Counted from the first letter of the stretch, positions 17,007 through 26,133 are shown. The stretch: 64,000 nt of DNA from Rikenella microfusus DSM 15922 (GCF_000427365.1 NZ_KE386488.1:2267882-2331881), one strand, 5' to 3'. Notes: generated by a model from the sequence alone, not told the origin. Made by a program: numbers and translations.

Positions 17007-17651
17007 TCAATAATGGTATTTTTGTTGTCCGAATGATTTAACAATCATATCTCGGCAAACATATTTACAGTTTGTATCGTAAGTATCTCGCTTCGGCAAT
17101 ATGCCTCCGTTTTCGACCAGGCGGGCGATCGTGGATTTGTACAGTTCCCACATCTTCGGATTGCCGATAGGCGAGCCGACCAGCACCACCCGGTTATCCC
17201 TATCCAACAAAAAAGTATGGAATAACGGATTTGCCGGCAATTGAGGGTTAGACCGCTCGAAAGCGCCGTCCGGATCGTAAAAAACAGGCAAATCGAAACG
17301 GTGCACATGTAAGCCCGACTTTAGATTTTCGATGCGTTTGGGAGCGAAAATAAAGACGCATTCTATATTCGACGGCACAGAATCCATTTCGGCAACGAAT
17401 CCCCGCCATGTTCGAAGAATTTTTAAACTGCAATCGTCGCACCCGTCCGAATCGATATAAGTCACGAGTTTTATCAAAGCCAGAGTGTCCGGGACCGACG
17501 TATCGTCCCCGATCGAAACCGTAATCAGCTGCCGAGGAAATACAATCGTCGAACCGACAATCCGACCGATATCTTCCCGCGGCGTATGACAACTAAAGAG
17601 CAGACAACACGCCAACAGATAAAACAATCCGATTTTATTCCGAAAAGTCAT
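17007..17651 (-). CDS. Thioredoxin-fold lipoprotein of cassette C with C-terminal extension
   Basis: The start is at MTFRNKIGLFYLLACCLL, 17 nt inside the propeller stop, matching the overlap in the other cassettes. The 214-residue protein has CDDC (IDSDGCDDCSLKIL) and the conserved C-terminal half. Relative to cassette B and D, the TGA after GGILPK has become CGA (plus-strand tcg instead of tca near 17090), so translation continues for about 24 residues (RDTYDTNCKYVCRDM and onward) through what is 3' flank in the paralogues. The extension adds two cysteines. Confidence 0.82.
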   Translation of the reverse strand: MTFRNKIGLFYLLACCLLFSCHTPREDIGRIVGSTIVFPRQLITVSIGDDTSVPDTLALIKLVTYIDSDGCDDCSLKILRTWRGFVAEMDSVPSNIECVFIFAPKRIENLKSGLHVHRFDLPVFYDPDGAFERSNPQLPANPLFHTFLLDRDNRVVLVGSPIGNPKMWELYKSTIARLVENGGILPKRDTYDTNCKYVCRDMIVKSFGQQKYHY

Positions 17652-18717
17652 TGGGGTCGAAACTGAATTTGACAAGTTCATATTCTCCGCTGGACTGATC
17701 GATCGAGGCTGCGTAAACGGTTCCATCGGCCTCATCGACACAGAAAGTCTCGATATACCGGTCTAAATTCATCTTACCTGCCGGATTAGCATCCCAGTCG
17801 AATATCCAAATGGATTCAGATCCGTCGCACCCCTCCTCTGTCAGCGGTTGGTTACTAAGGTTCGCATAAATAAAACGGTCAGAAACCCGGATGTCTATAA
17901 ACCCAATTATCGTTTCGTCAATCAACCCGACCCACTTCGGCTTGACACCGTCCACAATGCGGAATATCGGCGGGTTTACGGCGCGTATTCGTTGAGATTG
18001 TATGGAATCTTGCCGAACCGATAAGATCTCCAATGCCGTTCCTACGTAGGTCGCCGCTACAATACGATCTCCTTTAGGCGACATACGAACCAGGGAGACA
18101 TAATTCCATACAGACCGATTCGCTTCGTCATCCTCTGTTAATTGCGGATAGTCGGAATATAACAAACGGATACTGTCTTTGTCCAATTTGCCGAATCGTA
18201 AGGGGTATATATATCCAATGGCATAGTATTCACCATTATTTGCCATGATATCAGAGATATTATACCCTTTCGTACTTAAAATTATCGATTCGCTGTCAAA
18301 AAAGATAGAATCGCCGGTATGTCCGGGGAGTCGGTACCGTACCTGTTTTTTTTGATTAGCATCCCACGTAACCAACAAATGATTCCTGTTATCGATCGTA
18401 ACCATATCCCCCGGCGTAATTATTTCGCCGGGACCTCTTCCCTTACGCCCGAAGCTATATAAGAAGTCACCCGTTTTTCGCGAAAAGGCGTGATATGCAT
18501 ACTCCTGATTAACGTTGTCTTGAACAATCAATAAACTATCGGTCAAGACCATGTTGCTGGGATATGTGAAAGCATATGTATTGTTGAAAATCTGAGTTCG
18601 ATAACTTTGTTGCCGGGAAGGTTCGGGAAAAGGTTCATAATGTAAAGACTCCGTCTTCTTCGGTGAACAGGCGACCAATACAAGAATACTCCATAAAACG
18701 GACAATGTTCGTATCAT
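17635..18717 (-). CDS. BF3164/TolB-like propeller lipoprotein of cassette C
   Basis: The 360-residue lipoprotein (signal ending LVACSPKK) carries FGRKGRGPGEIITPGD, the Bacteroidota propeller signature, and a BF3164-type C-terminal block (WIFDWDANPAGKMNLDRYI, VDEADGTVYAAS). It sits in the same cassette position as its two paralogues, 58 nt or more downstream of the NVEALA gene. Confidence 0.88.
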   Translation of the reverse strand: MIRTLSVLWSILVLVACSPKKTESLHYEPFPEPSRQQSYRTQIFNNTYAFTYPSNMVLTDSLLIVQDNVNQEYAYHAFSRKTGDFLYSFGRKGRGPGEIITPGDMVTIDNRNHLLVTWDANQKKQVRYRLPGHTGDSIFFDSESIILSTKGYNISDIMANNGEYYAIGYIYPLRFGKLDKDSIRLLYSDYPQLTEDDEANRSVWNYVSLVRMSPKGDRIVAATYVGTALEILSVRQDSIQSQRIRAVNPPIFRIVDGVKPKWVGLIDETIIGFIDIRVSDRFIYANLSNQPLTEEGCDGSESIWIFDWDANPAGKMNLDRYIETFCVDEADGTVYAASIDQSSGEYELVKFSFDPNDFSE

Positions 18718-18775
18718 AATCTTAACTTTTAAATTAACAGGAACATACGAAAGGTATGCTCCTGTTAAGTTTCAT

Positions 18776-19050
18776 TTAAAACCCGATGCCGCAACTATGA
18801 CTTCCGGCAAAATGACCTGGCCCAAAATCAAACTTTCCACAATTCGGGCATTTCAATTTACAGTTACCGGATCCCCTGCAAATCACCTCAGTGTGTTGAT
18901 CCAGCCCCAATGCAATAACCTCCATGTTGGCGAGTGTTAAATCGGACATTTGTTGTTCCGGTTGTTGCGCTTTGAGGTAACTCATTACTGCTCCGGTGCC
19001 GATCAGCAAAGCTCCGCCTGCCGACAGCATGATTTTGGTAAACTTTTTAT
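18776..19050 (-). CDS. NVEALA-family cysteine-rich small protein, cassette C, with damaged start
   Basis: From the ATG at 19030 the frame gives 84 residues with MLSAGGALLIGTGAVMSYLK, LTLANMEVIAL and a five-cysteine mature part (VICRGSGNCKLKCPNCG, HSCGIGF). In the paralogues translation starts seven codons earlier. Here the corresponding sequence is ccataaaaag instead of ccatgaaaaag, a one-base loss that destroys that ATG. The internal ATG may still be used, giving a leader without its basic N-terminus, or the gene may be silent. Confidence 0.7.
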
Positions 19051-19243
19051 GGCGAAGAATCAGATATTAATATTTGTTTTATCGATCAGTCCGCCTTGGA
19101 CTTCCTTTTTGTAAAATTACGATTATTATCTGGCGGAACAAATATTTAGCATGTAATTTATATTGCTAAACGTATTTTTATCATCAGAATGATTTAACAA
19201 TCATATCTCGGCAAACATATTTACAGTCTGTATCGTAAGTATC

Positions 19244-19490
19244 TCACTTCGGCAATATGCCTCCGTTTTCGACCAGGCGGTCGATCGTGGATTTGTACAG
19301 CTCCCACATCTTCGGATTGCCGATAGGCGAGCCGACCAGCACCACCCGGTTATCCTTATCTAACAAAAAAGTATGGAATACCGGATTTTCCGGCAATTGA
19401 GGGTTAGCTCGCTCGAAAGCGCCGTCCGGATCGTAAAAAACAGGCAAATCGAAAGGGATATCATCCGGATTAAAGAAAATATTTGGAGAT
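19244..19490 (-). pseudogene. C-terminal fragment of a fourth thioredoxin-fold lipoprotein (cassette D)
   Basis: The frame encodes the conserved C-terminal half (FDLPVFYDPDGAFERANP, FHTFLLDKDNRVVLVGSPIG) but loses homology upstream near 19490, where prophage tape-measure sequence begins. No CxxC motif or signal peptide remains. This marks the place where foreign DNA truncated a fourth cassette. Confidence 0.8.
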
Positions 19491-20429
19491 ATGATCAACG
19501 TCCGCAAAGAGTTCGAGAGATATGAAGCCGTATTAACAAACACACTCGGTTCCGAAACCCTTATGCGGAATTCGATGACCATGCTGAAAGAGTTTGCCGC
19601 GAAAACACCCTACGTACTCACTGAACTGGTCGGCGGATTCGTAAAATTAGTGAATCAAGGGGTCAAACCTACTGAAGCGGAAATGGTCAAACTGGGTGAT
19701 CTTGCTTCCAGTCAGGGGAAAAGTTTTGATCAATTGGTGGAAGTCATAATCGATGCCCAAACCGGCGAATTCGAACGGCTCAAAGAGTTTGGTATCCGTA
19801 CCAGCAAACAGGGGTACAAAGTCGCAGGTACATTCAAAGGTGTTCAACAACAAGTTGATTTTACGGCTAACAGTATCCGGGATTACATTTTTTCGCTGGG
19901 AGATGCGGAAGGAGTCTCCGGCGGAATAGCTCAAGCATCTGAGATATTGGGAGGTAAGATATCCAATATAGGAGATACTAATACGTTGGGTTCCAGCAGC
20001 GGAGGTGTTCTGAGTTGGATCGCCGATAAAATCATAGATTGAGTCGAAGCATTGGATTTGGCATCTATGTCTATGGATCAGATCAAGATGAAAGTCTGCG
20101 ATGATGCCGCCCAACAAAACCTGGAGAACGCGTTGAGAGAAATCGATGCGATGACCGAGTCCTCAGGCGTGATCTCCGGCCGAGGCACGGGTGGATATAT
20201 AGGCAGCGTCACCCCGGTTCCCGAGTCCAATGCCGCCAGCACAGCCATCGCCACAGCAGGATACGACGACGGGGTATTCCGAGAATTAAAAGAGGCCATC
20301 GGAAAGCTCAGCAAAAAGCTCGACGAATCAATTCCCGTATACACCTCGATCTACGGACGGGAAGGCATCGAAACCATCAAGAACAAATTCAAACAACAAC
20401 AGCGCGGGGCAGGAATCGGCGGCAGATAA
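19491..20429 (+). pseudogene. Phage tail tape-measure protein remnant with in-frame stop
   Basis: The translated region has features of tail-length tape-measure proteins (INVRKEFERYEAVLTNTLGS, KLGDLASSQGKSFDQLVE, TGEFERLKEFGIRTSKQG, TFKGVQQQVDFTANSIRDYI). The N-terminus is missing at the junction with the cassette D fragment. A single in-frame TGA at 20040-20042 interrupts the frame, which continues in the same frame to 20429 (ASMSMDQIKMKVCDDAA). The total is far shorter than intact tape-measure proteins, so internal sequence is probably deleted as well. Confidence 0.85.
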
Positions 20430-20438
20430 CCGAAACCC

Positions 20439-21478
20439 ATGTTACAGATATATACCGACAATCGACTGATCGATTTTTCGGACGACATCAGCGTGGATCT
20501 CGTTTTCGAGAACCCTCTGCTGACCACCGATCGCATCCCGGCGACCTATTCCCTGAGTTACGACCTGCCGCTGACTCCGCGCAACCGGGAGATATTCGGG
20601 AACCCCGATCGGGCGGCCACCGGCAACGACCGGTTCTCGATAGAGTATGACGACGCCATCCTTGAGCGGGAGGTGTTTCACGATCTCAGGCTGGAGAACG
20701 GATACACGATCAGTCGGGAGGAGGGACAAAAGTACGTATTGCGTTACTCTTCGGCCTCGGACGGCGAACAGGCCGACGCGGAGATTCGCGAGGCGGTCAG
20801 TGTGGTGGATGGACTGCGAGTAATGGATAGCAGCACTTATGTTATGGCATTCCGAAGCCGGTGCCCGCCGCAAGCCTTGCAGGCGGACAGCGAGTCGGTC
20901 CTGCACCTGACGGTGGTCAAGGCATATCGGGCGGAAGAGGCGGAAGACGATGATGACGATGAAGCATCGACTTACGATATGACTATCCAAGCGCGACCAG
21001 TACAGTGCAATGTCCGCCAGTGGTGGCTGAACGACGACAAGCTCGCGGAATCGACCACCATCGAACGGTTTTACATCCCGGAGATTGACCGGATCGAATC
21101 CAAGCGACCCGACACGATCCTGCTGGGGTTATACCAGGGAGTGCAGAATGCGTCCGCTATTATGGCGATACAGGGCACTATCCTTATATGGTTTCTACGA
21201 ATTACAATGCCTACGGGGAAAAGCTGGGCGAGCTGTCATTGGACATCGATACGCTGTCTGGACTGGCGAAACTGCACACCAGATTCAGGGAGTGGATCGA
21301 GCGGGACAAGCTGGTGGTGACGGGCAAGGCGCACTTCACGGTATTGGAACTGCACGAATTCGACTTATGGGATAAGTATTGTACGCTGGGGCGCCGCTTT
21401 TCCATCCGCACGATGAATGTCTCGCTTAAAAAGAACCGGATCGAACCGGCAGAAATCGAACTCGTAGAAGTGGAATAA
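20439..21478 (+). pseudogene. Phage tail-associated protein with frameshift
   Basis: The frame from MLQIYTDNRLIDFSDDISVD runs to about 21150, then a one-base shift near 21145-21156 moves the sensible reading to another frame (RYYGDTGHYPYMVSTNYNAYGEKL, ending AEIELVEVE at 21478). Starting 9 nt after the tape-measure frame, it fits a tail-baseplate gene of a Bacteroidales phage. It contains an acidic run (EEAEDDDDDEAS). The function is inferred only from position. Confidence 0.75.
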
Positions 21479-21574
21479 TTTTTGTGAAAATAAAAATAGA
21501 ATTATATTTGCAATGCTATTCAATAGCACCTACGTTACAGGTAGGTTTAACAAGGCTTCCCAAGAACAGGTTCA

Positions 21575-22213
21575 TTATAGATATTTGTTTTTGGGAAGTC
21601 TTAATAATTTTTGGAGAGTCAGACCTATAAGTTCGTTACACTGAGATATGCTCAGGTGTGTATTATCAATCTCAATTAGATTGATATGTGATTCTTGATT
21701 AATAAACTTAATCCATTTCTCATAGAGTGCTAATTGAGTTTCTGTATATTTCTCATTTATATCTTTTTCCAGATCTCTGTTTCTTTGTCTCAATCGGTGA
21801 TATATAGTCGCAGGAGTTGACCTTAAATAGATGATTATATCTGGTTCTTTTAACATATTTGATACTACAGATAGCAGATCTTTAAAAACAGACAGTTCTT
21901 CTTTAGTGAATATTCCAAGGTGATAATACATTTCGCAAAAAATATGTACCGATTCATAAATGCTTCGCTCTTGAATAACAGGGTGGTTGTATTTGGAAAT
22001 GTCAAAATGTAGTTTTATAAATTCTGTGAAGAAATACAACTGAGATTGAAACGCTGTACTTTTTTCCCGATTCAATGCATTTGAGAGGAATGGATTATTG
22101 ACGTAAGGATCGTCGAAATATTCCATTCCGAATTCGGATGCCAAATAAGTTGCTACAGTGGATTTTCCCACTCCGGTACACCCGGTTATTAAAATGTAGG
22201 ATTGCTTTTTCAT
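21575..22213 (-). CDS. Deoxynucleoside kinase-like P-loop protein
   Basis: The start is placed at MKKQSYILITGCTGVG, the usual distance before the P-loop (GCTGVGKST, residues 11-19). A longer frame to 22282 overlaps the upstream gene. The 212-residue protein shows the deoxynucleoside kinase (dGK/dCK/dNK) signature: NNPFL near 39-43, the catalytic ERS at 82-84 followed by IYES, and an Arg-rich lid (RLRQRNRDLEKDI). Family members phosphorylate deoxynucleosides. The gene is AT-rich compared with the host and is the second gene of a two-gene operon. It could act in nucleotide salvage or, with its partner, in phage defence; the latter is inference. Confidence 0.85.
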   Translation of the reverse strand: MKKQSYILITGCTGVGKSTVATYLASEFGMEYFDDPYVNNPFLSNALNREKSTAFQSQLYFFTEFIKLHFDISKYNHPVIQERSIYESVHIFCEMYYHLGIFTKEELSVFKDLLSVVSNMLKEPDIIIYLRSTPATIYHRLRQRNRDLEKDINEKYTETQLALYEKWIKFINQESHINLIEIDNTHLSISQCNELIGLTLQKLLRLPKNKYL

Positions 22214-22224
22214 TTGTACTTGTT

Positions 22225-22773
22225 TTAAAAATAGTTTTTGGCACTGATCATAAGTTGTTCTTTTAATTTTTTCATCAAGCATTTTTCGTCAGTAAATCTT
22301 ATGATATTTATAGTCTTATCTCTTTTTTCGCACCTTCTTGTTATAAGATATGGCAAGTCCTCCTGATGCTTCACGAAAATAGTTGTCGGTTTTTTTTCGC
22401 ACAGGGCACATCCTAATTCCACTAATACACTTGAAGCTAACTTTTCAGGATAAATTAAGAAATACTCTCTGCTTTCCTTTAATGCTTCAAAATCATCAGT
22501 TTGTTTAATTAGTTCCTTGTCTTCTTTATCGTCTTTAGATGCAAACACTGATATGTCCGGATAAATATCGATAATATCGCTATGTACCTTATTAATAATA
22601 TTCTGCAAACGTTCTCTTTGCTCAATATCTTGAATGGCTTTTATTGGAAAAGAGATGAAAACATGACGTTTTGAAGCACGTCGTTTACGTCTGATTGTTT
22701 CAATAAGAATTTGTCCTCCAACGCCTGAAAACAATGTGCATACAAGACCAATAATGTACAACCAAGGATTCAT
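22225..22773 (-). CDS. Membrane-anchored deoxyribosyltransferase-like/TIR-like protein
   Basis: The 182-residue protein has an N-terminal transmembrane helix (residues about 4-24), a basic stop-transfer segment (RRKRRASKR) and a cytosolic alpha/beta domain beginning HVFISFPI. The segment FEALKESREYFLIYPEKLASSVLVELGCA, read as separate parts, places Glu119 where nucleoside 2-deoxyribosyltransferases and TIR-like folds have their conserved Glu (VELG.A). It is 11 nt upstream of the kinase gene, and both are AT-rich islands within prophage debris. I infer a nucleotide- or NAD-directed enzyme; the exact substrate is unknown. Confidence 0.7.
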   Translation of the reverse strand: MNPWLYIIGLVCTLFSGVGGQILIETIRRKRRASKRHVFISFPIKAIQDIEQRERLQNIINKVHSDIIDIYPDISVFASKDDKEDKELIKQTDDFEALKESREYFLIYPEKLASSVLVELGCALCEKKPTTIFVKHQEDLPYLITRRCEKRDKTINIIRFTDEKCLMKKLKEQLMISAKNYF

Positions 22774-22810
22774 GGAAAAATGTTTGGTGAGGAGTTAATA
22801 AGTTCTTAAA

Positions 22811-22818
22811 CAAAGATA
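22811..22818 (-). promoter_or_regulatory. -7 box (TATCTTTG) of the two-gene nucleotide module
   Basis: Reverse complement of caaagata, an exact TAnnTTTG match, 38 nt upstream of the start at 22773. The -33 region is AT-rich without a clear TTTG at 19-nt spacing. Confidence 0.6.
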
Positions 22819-22989
22819 TGAGTTATTTTGACAATTTATTGTATATGTAAAACGAGAAACAGCATTCTAAGACCCGCATTATTTCCCACTTTCTTTTTGT
22901 CCTTTCTTCTCGTGTCCATCCCGGTAACCTTGTTAGTAAAAAAACATTGGGCTGGCTATTGTCATACATAAACCGAACATATATAATTT

Positions 22990-23608
22990 CGCAGGAAACC
23001 TCTCCGACATAGAGTCCTGACCGGCGAGAGTTCTGTGACTTTCTCCATCCAGCTGCTGCTGGAGGAGGTTTATTATCCGGATTCCGACGGACGCATCGCC
23101 ATTCCTCTACGGGCTTTCTTCGAAGCCCACCTGCACGCCCCCGGTATCGACGAGATCCCCGACGAGGGTCTTCCCCTGACCGCATATACCTATTACCTCG
23201 ACGGCGCAGAGGCCGGCAACTTCTATATGCTCCCCGGCGGCGTAGCCGCACAAAGCATCGACACGCCGCTTTTTCTTAAGAGCAATTTCCTGACCTGGCA
23301 GCCGCAGACCCGATGGGGCAGCTACCATGATATGTGCTTCGGGAAGAGGACGCCGCCAGCGCCGACTATTTCGTCTTCGAGAACTCCTTAAGCGGTTACG
23401 ACACGATCCGCTTCACCGGCGATCGTAAGGAGGCGGCAGAGGCTGAAAGTCTGAATGCCGTATTCGACACCGATACCCACGAATGCGGCGTGGATACTCC
23501 AAAGCGTGGACAAAGTACACAGGCTACCTGCCCGACGAGCGGACAAGGTTGTGGGTATTGGAATTCTTCAGCAGCTGCCGCCGCTTGTTCTTTTCTATCA
23601 GGATAAAG
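22990..23608 (+). pseudogene. Phage structural gene remnant with several frameshifts
   Basis: One frame gives VTFSIQLLLEEVYYPDSDGR through about 23330. The sense then jumps to another frame (DAASADYFVFENSLSGYDTI, about 23345-23450) and again afterwards. No intact start or end exists. The compact beta-rich style and location after the tail protein suggest a further tail-fibre or baseplate component of the same dead prophage. Confidence 0.6.
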
Positions 23609-24054
23609 TCACATCTTTTTTGATGTTATCAAAAGATTTAAGTCGTGACAGGGGTTATGTATGCATATATATAACCCCTGTTCAAAACATAAAAGTTAAA
23701 AGTCGAAAAATGAATTTTTATACCGAATCCTTTCAGCCATTCTCTTTTATCGCTAAATAAAAAGTTTCTACTAGCCAAATACAACCAATTACAAGACAAA
23801 GAAACATAATCTTAGAGAAGACAAGTTTTCTGAACTTACATATCCACAGCAAAATACGTACATTTGTACCGTTAGCAGGTTCTTCAAAGACGATTCCGGA
23901 CAGTAGATCATAAGGTTAGTATCCAAAATCGTTGCCTGACACGAGAAAGAGTGTAGCAAGTGTTTGATTACAAGATATTTTGGAGGGTTGGGTTCATTTC
24001 CCTCTCTCCGTCTGCTTTTTGAATGGGAAATTACATACTATTCTTGCTTTTCTC
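23609..24054. other. AT-rich gene-free stretch with one strong hairpin
   Basis: The only clear structure is acaggggttat (23648-23658) pairing perfectly with ataacccctgt (23671-23681), possibly a terminator of the phage operon. A short stretch near 23995-24020 (gggttcatttccctctctcc) looks like the T-arm of a tRNA, but the rest of a tRNA is absent. No gene is supported. Confidence 0.45.
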
Positions 24055-24990
24055 TCAATTCCGAAAAAATAATTCCACCTTCGTGTACCGATTGGTTTCC
24101 GTGGGAACGTAATCAGAAATACCACCTTTACTGTTTTTTATAATACGGTCGGTCGGCAATCCCCGTTTATTCAGTTCCGAGGCGATATAATCAGCCTGCA
24201 AAACACTCAGGGCATTCTTGATATTGGTAGTTCCGGTGGTGCTGTCGGCCGCGCTCGTAACCTTCACGTACAAATCGTATTTCTTCGCCACTCGTACCAG
24301 TTCGTCGAGATTGACCAACTGGGAAGCATCAGTCAATCGTGATGTTCCGAGTTCGAAAAAAGAAGATGGGAACACTGATACATTCGCTCCCAGACTGCGC
24401 CCAAGCGGCATATCTCGTTAAGGTACTGTCGGGAAGAACGCCGGACTGTCCTGTTCCGAAGCCGGGTATGCTATCCTGCCTATGCAGCAGGCTGTCTGTC
24501 TGAGTATTTCCATTCGGGGATTGTCCTTTCAAGGGCGTTTTCCCGTCCTAATGTCTGTTCTTCAACCTTGCCCGCAGGGAGTTCAGCCCGCTGTAATTGT
24601 TTTTGGGATAACCGTTGTGCCCGATAGTGCCGTCATCGTCGAAAAGATGGCTGTACGTGTCGAGCGATCCCTCGATTCCCAGTATCTTCTTCAGTTAGGC
24701 CAATGTCCGACGGTCTTTGTCGTGCTGTCCCGCATAGCGGCTATTCTGTTCCGACAAGGCATTGGCATAATCGACGAGCTGCCGGTCACGACTGACATAG
24801 GGACTTGTGTCTATAGGCCGTTTCCAGCCGACCTTGTCGGGTGGTTATGCCTTTCGATACCCGAATGTCGAGAACCTGTTTTACATTTGCCATACTGTTT
24901 TCGTGTGTTGCGGACAATCCCCGCGTACCAGCTTGCTGCCCCAACGGGCATCTTTCCTACTGACGTTAGACAGGTGGGGTAGGGTATTAG
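24055..24990 (-). pseudogene. OmpA-like C-terminal domain remnant with decayed upstream part
   Basis: The last 118 residues form a recognisable OmpA-type C-terminal domain (PSSFFELGTSRL, ADYIASELNKRGLPTDRIIK, ending TNRYTKVELFFRN). Upstream on the same strand coding-like stretches occur in shifting frames (YVSRDRQLVDYANALSEQN near 24790-24730 and KKILGIEGSLDTYSHLFDDD near 24690-24620), separated by stops. The whole looks like one degraded gene, probably from an integrated element. No intact start is present. Confidence 0.6.
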
Positions 24991-25192
24991 GCTTATACTG
25001 ATATTTTTTTCTATATGTTTTATTATCAATATATTGTATGGGTAATAATGTCGTTTGAATAACAAAATAGTATCATTTTAATAAGTATGATATAGTGTGT
25101 TTTTGCTCCTAATTTTGATTGATTGTTGACAGGTGACTTTTTCCGTTTTTATTAATAAGATGTGATATTGCTCTGACAAGATAAAACTGAAG
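24991..25192. other. AT-rich spacer
   Basis: Very AT-rich DNA between the OmpA-like remnant and the AraC gene. I see no gene or clear terminator. Confidence 0.4.
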
Positions 25193-26032
25193 TCAAAATT
25201 TGAATTGCTTTGATGTAAGATTATTCCTGTACTCCGACGGCGGCATTCCTATCCGTTTCTGTACGTAACGGCTGAAGTAGGAAACGGACGAGAAGTTCAT
25301 CCGCTCGGCAATCGTTGTCAGCGGCAGTTCCTTTTGACGAAGCAGGCGGGTAATCTCCTGAATTGTAAAGCGGTCTATCCAATAAGTAGCCGGACGGCCG
25401 CTTACCTTCCGGCATATCTCCGACAGGTAATGTGGGGTAATACAGAGACGGGAAGCATAAAAATCAAGGTCACGGTTTCGCATATATTCACCGTTGTATA
25501 ACAATTCAATGAATTTACGCAACTGCGAAGCGATATGTTCCGAGAGTTGCGAGGTGTCCCGGCTACGTGCGTGGATGTCGTAAAGGTCGAGGATATGCGC
25601 AGTTAACAGGCTGCCCAATAATTCCTCGCGGAATAGATGTTCCTTTTCTTCCATACGCATACGGAGATACAGTAGGGCGGCTTCGCATATCCGGAAGTCG
25701 CGGGCAGAGAGTTTCATCACAGGATTCTGCAGGAGCGACAGATGCCCGATGATACCGTAATTGCTGCGGATGGCGATCGAGGCGACGAACGCTTCCGAAA
25801 GGCTCATCAGAATGCCTCTGAAATTGTCGGATGCGGAGAAACCTGAACCGAGTTCCGCATTGGGCAGGATGACGTAATCGCCCACTGCGATGTTGTAGCG
25901 CGTATCCTGAAAGGTAAATCCCATATTGCCGCAGCAACAAAGAATGTGTACGGTCTGTCTTGCATAGCGCAAGGCGTTGAAATCCTGCAACGTGTCGGCA
26001 AAAACAATCCCATCGAAGTCTGTCTGCTCCAT
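25193..26032 (-). CDS. AraC family transcriptional regulator
   Basis: The start is set at MEQTDFDGIVFADTLQDF because a TATTTTTG promoter box lies just upstream of it and agaaaggcag precedes the ATG; a longer in-frame start at 26101 would contain that promoter. The 279-residue protein has an N-terminal cupin-like sensing domain and two C-terminal AraC HTH motifs (LDFYASRLCITPHYLSEICR and LTTIAERMNFSSVSYFSRYV). It is divergent from the reductase operon, whose -7 box is good but -33 box is poor, consistent with activation by this protein. Confidence 0.9.
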   Translation of the reverse strand: MEQTDFDGIVFADTLQDFNALRYARQTVHILCCCGNMGFTFQDTRYNIAVGDYVILPNAELGSGFSASDNFRGILMSLSEAFVASIAIRSNYGIIGHLSLLQNPVMKLSARDFRICEAALLYLRMRMEEKEHLFREELLGSLLTAHILDLYDIHARSRDTSQLSEHIASQLRKFIELLYNGEYMRNRDLDFYASRLCITPHYLSEICRKVSGRPATYWIDRFTIQEITRLLRQKELPLTTIAERMNFSSVSYFSRYVQKRIGMPPSEYRNNLTSKQFKF

Positions 26033-26051
26033 AACTGCCTTTCTTTTGTTG

Positions 26052-26059
26052 CAAAAATA
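26052..26059 (-). promoter_or_regulatory. -7 box (TATTTTTG) of the AraC gene
   Basis: Reverse complement of caaaaata, exact TAnnTTTG, about 20 nt before the chosen ATG at 26032. It supports the shorter start and a very short leader. Confidence 0.6.
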
Positions 26060-26125
26060 ACTGGAAACCACGAAAAGTGAAAATTCCTCCTCGAATTTCA
26101 TAACAGTGGGACAACAAGAGCACGG

Positions 26126-26133
26126 TAACTTTG
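26126..26133 (+). promoter_or_regulatory. -7 box (TAACTTTG) of the reductase operon
   Basis: Exact TAnnTTTG match 26 nt before the ATG at 26160. The expected -33 position has no TTTG, which fits an activator-dependent promoter. Confidence 0.65.

Noticed and set aside
14800-19260. Regularly spaced near-identical blocks considered as a CRISPR-like array
   Set aside because: The blocks are 190-260 bp, about 2.1 kb apart, and are coding ends of paralogous genes.
22823-23251. Arg-rich 142-codon frame on the minus strand
   Set aside because: Antisense to the decayed phage gene; composition is a shadow and it overlaps the module promoter.
23995-24020. tRNA T-arm-like sequence, possibly an attachment-site remnant
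   Set aside because: No acceptor, D-arm or anticodon arm is present and no second copy was found by eye.
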